A stretch of 5,710 bases of DNA from Deltaproteobacteria bacterium. GTDB taxonomy: Bacteria; Desulfobacterota; GWC2-55-46. The notes below the pieces were generated by a model, which was not told the DNA's origin, did no database searches, and worked only from the letters and a program-made list of their open reading frames with translations. This document shows positions 1 to 4,564 of this stretch, one piece after another. The DNA lies in the NCBI GenBank assembly GCA_016218095.1, contig JACREV010000177.1, positions 1 to 5,710 on the forward strand, given 5' to 3'. A program made the translations under genes and the position numbers. Each line of letters opens with the position of its first letter. Position 1 is the first letter of the stretch.

Positions 1-38
1 AGCCCGCCGGTTGCGAGTAGTCCGCGTCTCGTTATCAT
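1..38 (-). CDS. Possible 5' end of a gene running off the left edge (Tat-signal-like N-terminus)
   Basis: Only 12 complete codons are visible, reading MITRRGLLATGG on the minus strand. The TRRGLL stretch right after the start resembles the twin-arginine (S/T-R-R-x-F/L-L) core of a Tat export signal, but far too little is present to name a product. There is no Shine-Dalgarno in front of the ATG. An extended -10 box ends six bases upstream, so the transcript would begin at or next to the ATG and be leaderless. The gene would lie head to tail downstream of the minus-strand phosphatase but be separated from it by a repeat element, so it probably has its own promoter. This rests on a start codon and a promoter motif alone and could be chance. 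Confidence 0.3.
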   Translation of the reverse strand, partial: MITRRGLLATGG

Positions 39-44
39 GGGATT

Positions 45-53
45 AGTATAGCA
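45..53 (-). promoter_or_regulatory. Extended -10 promoter candidate, minus strand
   Basis: The minus strand reads TGC-TATACT, an extended -10 with 5/6 matches to TATAAT. The best -35 is weak (TTCAAT with a 19-base spacer), as is usual for extended -10 promoters. The expected transcription start falls near base 38, on the ATG of the possible leftmost gene. Confidence 0.35.
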
Positions 54-192
54 GGGTTTGGAGATTGGTATTGAAGGGATAGAGGATGAAATCTCAACGC
101 ATGAGGTGCTTTGGTCTTCTTGCCCTGCGCGCGCTTTTGCCAATAGGAGTTCTCTTGCCTCCTTGCACTCGTCCGCTCGCCCTTTTTATAAA

Positions 193-312
193 CAGAGCGT
201 CAGAACACAGCAGACCAAGGCGCGACGCAGGACCGGCGTGAGGCGTACTTTTGGGTACGCCGCAACGACGGGGCCGAGGAGCAACACAGGTATGCGAAGT
301 TATGACGCTCTG
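193..312. repeat. 120-bp REP/MITE-like element with terminal inverted repeats and a central hairpin
   Basis: The ends are inverted repeats matching at 13 of 14 positions: CAGAGCGTCAGAAC at 193-206 and the complement of CAGAGCGTCATAAC at 299-312. Near the middle is a perfect 7-bp hairpin, GGCGTAC (242-248) with GTACGCC (255-261), around a six-base loop. The element begins two bases after the phosphatase stop codon (read on the minus strand) and fills the gap behind it. It encodes no protein that looks real, although it leaves open frames on both strands. The architecture fits a short non-autonomous repeat of the REP or MITE kind. From memory, similar sequences recur between genes in deltaproteobacterial genomes, but this could not be checked. 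It could also serve as a 3' end structure for the phosphatase mRNA. Confidence 0.65.
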
Positions 313-314
313 CG

Positions 315-986
315 CTACTCCACGCACCCCTTGAGCTCCAATATCGAATCTATTATAAAGTCGCACCCGGCGCCCTCGAGCTCCTTTCTCCCCCTGAACC
401 CGTAGGTGACGCCGATGGTCCCGACGCGCGCGCCTCTGCCCGCCTCGCAGTCTACGGGGCTGTCTCCTACTATGACCGAAGCCGAGGGCGCGACACCGAG
501 CAAGGACAATACCTTCTCCACAGGCTCCGGGTGCGGCTTCTTGTTCGGGAGAGAGTCTCCGCCGAGTACCGCCCCGAAGTAGCCCTTAAGTTTCAGCTCG
601 TCGAGTATCGCGACCGAGAGCGCGTGAGGCTTGTTCGTCACGACCGCCATCTTCTTGCCGCTGGTTCTCAGGTACTCCAGTGTCTCTACTACACCGGGAT
701 AGATAGTCGTCTCCACGACGAGGTGGCCGCCGTAGAAATCGAGGAACTTCAAACGAGCGGACTCGATCGACTCCGGAGCCTCTTCGGGCATGAGCTTCTC
801 AAGGAGGTTTTTGACCCCCCATCCGATCGACTCTTTTATAACCTCCATGTCGAGCCTGTCGTAGCCCATCGAATGGAGGACCATGTTCGCCGACCACGCT
901 ATGTCCCTGCTCGAATCTATGAGCGTGCCGTCGAGGTCGAATATGACGAGGTCACCCTTCAGCCTCGATTCTTTTCCTGAGATCAT
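315..986 (-). CDS. gph: HAD-superfamily hydrolase, phosphoglycolate phosphatase type
   Basis: This 223-residue cytoplasmic protein has the full set of HAD motifs. Motif I is DLDGT at 17-21, with nucleophile Asp17 and general acid Asp19. Motif II is the Thr of VVTNKP (Thr117). Motif III is Lys150 in NKKPHPEP, and motif IV is GDSPVD at 174-179 with Asp175 and Asp179 as Mg2+ ligands. The helical cap between motifs I and II (about 30-90) and the KPHPEP signature match the Gph/PGP group, which removes phosphate from 2-phosphoglycolate arising from oxygenase side reactions or DNA repair. Length fits the family (about 220-250). I chose the ATG at 986 because GGGGGAG lies five bases upstream; a longer frame to 1043 has no ribosome site and would cover the promoter. 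It is divergent from the thioredoxin gene. HAD specificity is hard to read from sequence, so the substrate is less certain than the family (pyrophosphatase PpaX-like is an alternative). Confidence 0.88.
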   Translation of the reverse strand: MISGKESRLKGDLVIFDLDGTLIDSSRDIAWSANMVLHSMGYDRLDMEVIKESIGWGVKNLLEKLMPEEAPESIESARLKFLDFYGGHLVVETTIYPGVVETLEYLRTSGKKMAVVTNKPHALSVAILDELKLKGYFGAVLGGDSLPNKKPHPEPVEKVLSLLGVAPSASVIVGDSPVDCEAGRGARVGTIGVTYGFRGRKELEGAGCDFIIDSILELKGCVE

Positions 987-991
987 CAGAA

Positions 992-998
992 CTCCCCC
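992..998 (-). promoter_or_regulatory. Ribosome binding site that fixes the phosphatase start
   Basis: The minus strand reads GGGGGAG five bases before the ATG at 986, preceded by AAA. This supports the shorter 223-residue start over the upstream in-frame ATGs. Confidence 0.7.
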
Positions 999-1018
999 TT
1001 TAATTCTTAAGGCGCGTA

Positions 1019-1027
1019 AGTATAACA
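1019..1027 (-). promoter_or_regulatory. Extended -10 promoter for the phosphatase gene
   Basis: The minus strand reads TGT-TATACT, an extended -10 with 5/6 matches to the consensus. Transcription would start near base 1012 and give a leader of about 25 bases carrying the ribosome site. No good -35 is seen at 17 bases, consistent with an extended -10 type. It is the same kind of signal as the one at 45-53. Confidence 0.5.
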
Positions 1028-1060
1028 TATCCGGGCCGTCCACATACAGTCCGCATGGGT

Positions 1061-1089
1061 TTGACCGGCCTCTCCGACGGTGTCATAAT
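1061..1089 (+). promoter_or_regulatory. Sigma-70-type promoter for the thioredoxin-fold gene
   Basis: TTGACC (1061-1066, 5/6) is followed by a 17-base spacer and CATAAT (1084-1089, 5/6), a near-consensus housekeeping promoter. Transcription would start near 1096, about 40 bases before the ATG. It lies back to back with the phosphatase promoter, so the two start sites are roughly 85 bases apart on opposite strands. Confidence 0.6.
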
Positions 1090-1120
1090 TAAAACAGGAA
1101 ATTAAGGTGATTTTCAAACA

Positions 1121-1129
1121 AAAAGGGGG
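1121..1129 (+). promoter_or_regulatory. Ribosome binding site deciding the thioredoxin-fold start
   Basis: AAAAGGGGG ends eight bases before the ATG at 1138. The alternative GTG at 1129 lies on the last G of this run and cannot use it, so the ATG is the likely start. Confidence 0.6.
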
Positions 1130-1137
1130 TGTGCCGG

Positions 1138-1701
1138 ATGACAGGCATAAACTGGAAAGAGGATATAAGGGCCGCCGGACGGGAAGTCCAGTCCACGGGC
1201 AGGTTCGTCCTCATGTTTTTCCATCACTCCGAGTGCGGCGGGTGCAAGAAGACGATCTCCATAACCTTCAACGACCCGCGGGTGCAGGAAGAGCTGAACC
1301 ACGGGTTCGCGCCGGTCCAATACCTCGTTACAAGGGACCAGGATATGACCGCGAGATACAAGGTAGAATGGACGCCGACGTTCATACTCGCCGACGAGTA
1401 CGGGGTCGAGCTCGAAAGGTGGGTAGGATATCTGCCGCCGGACGAGTTCATCGCGCAGATCCACCTCTCCAGGGGGCTCTCCGAATTCCACAGGAACCGC
1501 TTCAGGGACGCCGAGACCGCCTTCGAGTGGATAATAGACAACCAGCCGGACTCTGAGGTCGCCCCGGAGGCGCGTTACTACATGGGGGTCGCGCTCTACA
1601 AGGAAACGGGCGACTCTTCCCACCTATCCCGCACATGGGAGGCGATGAACAGGAGATACCCTGGAAATTACTGGACCAAGAAGGCTTCAGCCTGGTCTTG
1701 A
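1138..1701 (+). CDS. Thioredoxin-fold protein with CGGC active site and TPR-like C-terminus
   Basis: This 187-residue protein has no signal peptide or membrane segment, so it is probably cytoplasmic. Residues 1-110 are a thioredoxin fold: a beta strand FVLMFFHH, then the redox motif CGGC (Cys33 and Cys36), and the cis-proline region WTPTFIL with Pro80 facing the active site. The tail (about 115-180) has two helix pairs typical of a tetratricopeptide repeat: FRDAETAFEWIIDNQP, then ARYYMGVALYKETGD. The fold predicts thiol-disulfide chemistry, and the TPR tail suggests a bound partner protein; neither substrate nor partner can be named. The ATG at 1138 is preferred over an in-frame GTG at 1129 because the purine-rich AAAAGGGGG at 1121-1129 is the ribosome site and overlaps that GTG. 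The gene has its own promoter and terminator and so appears monocistronic. A specific subfamily name is not justified. Confidence 0.85.
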   Translation: MTGINWKEDIRAAGREVQSTGRFVLMFFHHSECGGCKKTISITFNDPRVQEELNHGFAPVQYLVTRDQDMTARYKVEWTPTFILADEYGVELERWVGYLPPDEFIAQIHLSRGLSEFHRNRFRDAETAFEWIIDNQPDSEVAPEARYYMGVALYKETGDSSHLSRTWEAMNRRYPGNYWTKKASAWS

Positions 1702-1716
1702 TCGTCGGCAAAGGCG

Positions 1717-1738
1717 AAGCCGGCTCGGGGCTTTTTTT
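1717..1738 (+). terminator. Rho-independent terminator after the thioredoxin-fold gene
   Basis: AAGCC (1717-1721) pairs with GGCTT (1729-1733) around a seven-base loop, and a run of seven T (1732-1738) follows at once. It starts 16 bases past the stop codon. The stem is short but GC-rich, and the T run is clear. Confidence 0.65.
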
Positions 1739-1854
1739 GTCACGACCGGCGAGACTTTACATGGCGGGCCTCTTTTGATAATATTTCAGTTGTTCGGTAT
1801 CTATTGTCCAAAGGGGCGTACGCTTTTCGGCCCCGGCAGACCTGTCCAAACCTT
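1739..1854. other. Gene-free stretch between the terminator and the five-hairpin element
   Basis: No coding sequence is supported here. It holds the promoter candidate at 1756-1784, an 8-base palindrome GCGTACGC within a GC-rich patch, and two copies of TGTCCAAA (near 1805 and 1842). The minus-strand frame across this stretch and the next element looks like an artefact of the repeat. Confidence 0.5.
1756..1784 (+). promoter_or_regulatory. Promoter candidate for the MEMO1-family gene
   Basis: TTTACA (1756-1761) is followed by a 17-base spacer and TAATAT (1779-1784), with TG at 1776-1777 making an extended -10. The start site would be near 1791 and give an unusually long leader of about 234 bases that includes the whole five-hairpin element. 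The same arrangement, with identical hexamers and spacing, occurs before gltX. Confidence 0.45.
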
Positions 1855-2011
1855 TAGCAGGGTGTTGAAAAACACCATGCTATGCAATCCAGGGATGGAT
1901 TGCCAAATTGCGAGACTTGAAAAGTCGAGCAATTTGTGAGGTTGGGCCGGATTCACTCCGGCCAAACCGTAGTTGAAAAAGCCATGGATGGACTTTTTCA
2001 ACATCCTGTTA
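1855..2011. repeat. 157-bp five-hairpin repeat element with terminal inverted repeats, flanked by TA
   Basis: The ends match as inverted repeats at 16 of 18 positions: TAGCAGGGTGTTGAAAAA at 1855-1872 and the complement of TAACAGGATGTTGAAAAA at 1994-2011. Between and within them lie five consecutive hairpins with perfect arms: 1861-1876 (6 bp, GAAA loop); 1884-1903 (7 bp, six-base loop); 1904-1936 (8 bp plus 5 bp separated by GA opposite GA); 1940-1968 (4 bp plus 7 bp separated by one G-A mismatch); and 1972-2002 (10 bp). The ends can pair with each other only if the first and last hairpins open. The outermost TA on each side could be a target duplication as made by IS630/Tc1-type transposases. 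It ends 13 bases before the MEMO1-family ATG. The best reading is a non-autonomous MITE or REP-cluster element; a structured leader RNA is possible. No transposase is in the window. Confidence 0.7.
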
Positions 2012-2024
2012 GAGCAGGCAAAAT

Positions 2025-2828
2025 ATGACCAGAAGGCCGCCCTGCGTGGCCGGGAGGTTCTACCCCGGCGATGCCGCTTCCCTTAAAAAGGCCGTCGATT
2101 CCCTCCTCGTCCCGGATATTGTAGCGGCCCCCGCTATCTCTATCATCGCACCGCACGCCGGATACATATACTCCGGGGCCGTCGCCGGTGCGGTATACTC
2201 CGCCGCAAAGATACCGGAGACCGTCGTCCTCATAGGCCCGAACCACACCGGCCTCGGCGAGCAGGTCTCGGTAATGGACAAGGGCGCCTGGGCGATCCCT
2301 ACGGGGACGATGTACATAAACGCCGAGCTCTCCGACCTCATCCTCGAGAACGACCTCTTCACATCTGACAAGGCCGCGCACATGATGGAGCACTCCCTCG
2401 AAGTACAGCTCCCGTTCATAAGGGCGCGTAACGTTAAGACGACGATAGTCCCCATCACGGTCATGCACGCGGACTCATCCCTTTGCGCCGCGCTCGGAGG
2501 GGCGCTCGCCGACGCGATCAAGAAATACGGAAAGCCCGTCCTCATAATCGTAAGCTCGGACATGAACCACTACGAGTCAGAGGCAAAGACGCGCGAAAAG
2601 GACAGGCTCGCGCTCGAGCGCGTATTGAAACTCGACGCCGACGGGCTCCTCCGGGTGACGAGAAGCAAGAACATCACCATGTGCGGCGTTATCCCCGCCT
2701 CGATCGCCATAAACGCCTCCCGGCTCCTGGGGGCGAAAGAGGCTACACTCGTAAAATACGCCACCTCGGGCGAGACGAGCGGAGACTTCCAGCAGGTCGT
2801 CGGCTACGCCGGGGTCATCATTCAGTAA
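2025..2828 (+). CDS. amrB: MEMO1-family protein, AmmeMemoRadiSam system protein B
   Basis: This 267-residue protein belongs to the MEMO/DODA-like fold family. Family landmarks occur in order: VAGRFYPGD near the N-terminus (8-16), APHAGYIYSG (42-51), GPNHTG (71-76), MEHSLEVQLPF (121-131), SSDMNHYE (177-184), CGVIPASIAINA (220-231) and GYAGVII at the C-terminus. His44, His74 and Cys220 correspond to His49, His81 and Cys244 of the human MEMO1 metal-site pocket; His123 and His182 are also conserved. In prokaryotes the gene often sits with an AMMECR1-domain gene and a radical-SAM gene (the AmmeMemoRadiSam set), whose chemistry is not settled. Neither partner is in this window, so this copy stands alone here. 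Length is normal and the ATG gives the conserved N-terminus, but the ribosome site (AGAG/CAGG at 2011-2018) is weak and touches the end of the upstream repeat. Family assignment is firm; function is unknown. Confidence 0.9.
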   Translation: MTRRPPCVAGRFYPGDAASLKKAVDSLLVPDIVAAPAISIIAPHAGYIYSGAVAGAVYSAAKIPETVVLIGPNHTGLGEQVSVMDKGAWAIPTGTMYINAELSDLILENDLFTSDKAAHMMEHSLEVQLPFIRARNVKTTIVPITVMHADSSLCAALGGALADAIKKYGKPVLIIVSSDMNHYESEAKTREKDRLALERVLKLDADGLLRVTRSKNITMCGVIPASIAINASRLLGAKEATLVKYATSGETSGDFQQVVGYAGVIIQ

Positions 2829-2896
2829 CGGGCGCGGCGCCGCCTCTGCCGTCTCAAAAAGCTCCCGGCGCACCGTTTCCTTGTATGCCCAATCCC

Positions 2897-2925
2897 TTTA
2901 CATTCGGAATAGCTTCTGTTAATAT
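2897..2925 (+). promoter_or_regulatory. Promoter candidate for gltX
   Basis: TTTACA (2897-2902), a 17-base spacer and TAATAT (2920-2925) with TG at 2917-2918 form an extended -10 promoter. Start near 2932 would give a leader of about 108 bases. It shares hexamers, spacing and the following TT with the promoter candidate at 1756-1784. Confidence 0.5.
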
Positions 2926-2970
2926 TTACCCTGCCGTTTTCATAAAGAATCCCTTTTAAAACAAAGATTT

Positions 2971-3011
2971 CGGCCTGTCTCGGACAGCCGGGGCTTCGCG
3001 CCCTCCATAAA
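2971..3011 (+). other. Two small adjacent hairpins in the gltX leader
   Basis: CGG-C-CTGTC pairs with GACAG-CCG (2971-2990), giving eight pairs with one bulged C and a three-base loop. Immediately after, GGGC pairs with GCCC around TTCGC (about 2991-3003). Neither is followed by a T run, so they do not look like terminators. They lie between the promoter candidate and the ribosome site and may be unrelated to control. I see no T-box or other known riboswitch signature. Confidence 0.3.
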
Positions 3012-3025
3012 ACAAGAATTTATCC

Positions 3026-3032
3026 AGGAGGT
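3026..3032 (+). promoter_or_regulatory. Strong ribosome binding site supporting a TTG start for gltX
   Basis: AGGAGGT is a near-perfect anti-16S match, spaced seven bases from the TTG at 3040. No ATG or GTG nearby in frame would keep the conserved N-terminus of the synthetase, so the TTG start is well supported. Confidence 0.8.
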
Positions 3033-3039
3033 CTCTGAA

Positions 3040-4443
3040 TTGAATTTCCGTACTCGTTTCGCGCCTAGCCCCACGGGCTACCTTCACATAGGGGGCGCAA
3101 GGACCGCGCTCTTCAACCTCCTCTTCGCCCGGCACAATAAGGGCAAATTCATCTTGAGGATCGAGGACACGGACGTCGCCCGCTCGACCGAGGAGTCCAT
3201 CAAGGCGATCCTCGACGGCATGGAGTGGCTCGGGCTCCACTGGGACGAAGGCCCGTTCTTTCAGTCAAAGCGGTTCGACCTTTACAGGGAGCACGCCTAC
3301 AGGCTGCTTGAGGCGGGAGAGGCCTACCGCTGCTACTGCACGCCCGAGGAGCTCGAGGCGAGGAGGGAGGCGGCGATGAAGGAAGGCCGCCCGCCCAAGT
3401 ACGACGGCAGGTGCAAAAATATACACGAAAAGCTGGACAAGCCCTTTGCCCTCCGTTTCAAGGTGCCTCCGGGGACGACCGTCGTAAGGGACGTTATCAA
3501 GGGGGCTATCTCCTTTGACAACTCGACTATCGAAGACCTCGTGATATTGCGGAGCGACACGACGCCTACATACAACTTCTGCGTCGTAGTCGACGACGCT
3601 ACGATGGACATAACGCATGTGATACGGGGCGATGATCATTTAAACAACACGCCTAAGCAGATACTTCTTTACAAGGCGCTCGGCCACGAACTCCCGGTAT
3701 TCGCGCACCTGCCGATGATACTCGGGTCGGACAAGACCCGCTTAAGCAAGCGCCACGGCGCGACTTCCGTCATGGCGTACAAGGAGATGGGGTATCTCCC
3801 GCAAGCGCTCGTAAACTATCTGGCGAGGCTCGGCTGGTCGCACGGGGACGAGGAGATATTCTCCATGAACGACTTGATAGAGAAGTTCACTTTAGAGAGC
3901 GTCGGCGCGTCCTCTGGGGTGTTCAACCCCGAGAAGCTCCTCTGGCTCAACCAGCATTACATAAAATCTACTCCTGATGACGAGCTCGCCGGTCTCGTAG
4001 CGCCTTTCTTTGAGGCCCTGGGCCTGAACGTATCCGGGGACGAGAGACTTCCGAAGATAGCCGGGACGCTCAAGGAGCGCTCAAGGACCTTGAAGGACAT
4101 GGCCGAGTCCGGCGCGTTCTACTTTAAGGATAAGGCCGAGTACGACCCCAAGGCGGCAGAGAAGTTCCTGACGCCCGACAACGCGGAGCTGTTCGCGCTT
4201 GTAATCGAGAGGCTTGAACCCCTTGAGACCTTCGCACATAAGCCGCTCGAAGAGGCGTTCAACGCTATCCTCGCCGAAAAGGACCTGAAGCTCGGGAAGA
4301 TCGCGCAACCTGTAAGGGTCGCCCTTACCGGCGGGACCGTCAGCCCCGGCATTTTCGAGATGATGGAGGCTTTTGGAAAAGGGACGGTGATAACGCGCCT
4401 GAAGGACGCGCTCGCGCACATGAAATCGGCGGCTCGGAAGTAG
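3040..4443 (+). CDS. gltX: Glutamyl-tRNA synthetase
   Basis: This 467-residue class I aminoacyl-tRNA synthetase activates glutamate with ATP and charges tRNA-Glu; in species without a glutaminyl synthetase it may also misacylate tRNA-Gln for later amidation. The N-terminus RFAPSPTGYLHIGGARTALFN holds the HIGH-type motif (His16-Gly18). The KMSKS-type loop is DKTRLSKRHG (231-240) with catalytic Lys237. The zinc-finger-like insert has Cys98, Cys100 and Cys125 at the spacing used by the E. coli enzyme, but position 127 is Asn, with a His at 129. The GDDHLNN segment (197-203) and the helical anticodon-binding C-terminal half (about 310-467) are intact, and length is normal (E. coli 471). It starts with TTG behind a strong ribosome site and has its own promoter candidate. 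A 6-bp hairpin spans the stop codon without a good T run. Whether it discriminates between tRNA-Glu and tRNA-Gln cannot be read here. Confidence 0.96.
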   Translation: MNFRTRFAPSPTGYLHIGGARTALFNLLFARHNKGKFILRIEDTDVARSTEESIKAILDGMEWLGLHWDEGPFFQSKRFDLYREHAYRLLEAGEAYRCYCTPEELEARREAAMKEGRPPKYDGRCKNIHEKLDKPFALRFKVPPGTTVVRDVIKGAISFDNSTIEDLVILRSDTTPTYNFCVVVDDATMDITHVIRGDDHLNNTPKQILLYKALGHELPVFAHLPMILGSDKTRLSKRHGATSVMAYKEMGYLPQALVNYLARLGWSHGDEEIFSMNDLIEKFTLESVGASSGVFNPEKLLWLNQHYIKSTPDDELAGLVAPFFEALGLNVSGDERLPKIAGTLKERSRTLKDMAESGAFYFKDKAEYDPKAAEKFLTPDNAELFALVIERLEPLETFAHKPLEEAFNAILAEKDLKLGKIAQPVRVALTGGTVSPGIFEMMEAFGKGTVITRLKDALAHMKSAARK

Positions 4444-4462
4444 GACAGAGCCGGTAATTTCC

Positions 4463-4491
4463 TTGACTTATATTGGCAAAACTGGCTAAAT
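4463..4491 (+). promoter_or_regulatory. Promoter candidate for the biotin carboxylase gene
   Basis: TTGACT (4463-4468, 5/6) is followed by 17 bases and CTAAAT (4486-4491), preceded by TGG, which makes a weak extended -10. The start site would be near 4498, giving a leader of about 67 bases. The -10 is poor, so confidence is moderate to low. Confidence 0.4.
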
Positions 4492-4564
4492 AGTTGTTTG
4501 CTCAAATACTTTCCGTCCGACGGTCTAAGGCCCCGCGCGGGTCATGTACAACGAGGTTTTCAAG

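Noticed and set aside
58..405. 115-residue plus-strand open frame starting with TTG, and a 90-residue minus-strand frame over the same region
   Set aside because: Both run through the 193-312 repeat and into the phosphatase gene; the residues are Arg/Ser/Thr-rich with no recognisable domain. They are products of the repeat, not genes.
987..1043. N-terminal extension of the phosphatase to an upstream ATG at 1043
   Set aside because: The extra 19 residues would start upstream of the -10 box at 1019-1024, have no ribosome site and add nothing the HAD family needs.
1801..2004. 67-residue minus-strand open frame
   Set aside because: It lies almost wholly on the five-hairpin element and has no ribosome site. 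Its codons simply read the hairpin arms, so it is a spurious frame.
1855..2024. Known riboswitch or attenuator in front of the MEMO1-family gene
   Set aside because: I do not recognise any known riboswitch core, and no hairpin is followed by a T run that would serve as an attenuator. The inverted-repeat ends favour a mobile repeat.
2829..2870. Terminator after the MEMO1-family gene
   Set aside because: The GC palindrome GCGGCGCCGC has no loop and no T run; nothing there meets the usual terminator form.
2483..2959. Long alternative frames inside the MEMO1-family, gltX, thioredoxin and biotin carboxylase genes
   Set aside because: These are shadow frames of GC-rich genes: skewed to Arg, Pro and Ser, without domains, and lying over genes with clear conserved motifs.
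4430..4460. Terminator after gltX
   Set aside because: CGGCTC and GAGCCG can pair across the stop codon with a 12-base loop, but only a scattered T tract follows, so it is not called as a terminator.
4544..4564. Upstream in-frame ATG for the biotin carboxylase
   Set aside because: It lacks a Shine-Dalgarno, and the GAGGT that serves the ATG at 4565 lies inside this extension. The conserved family N-terminus begins right after the downstream start.
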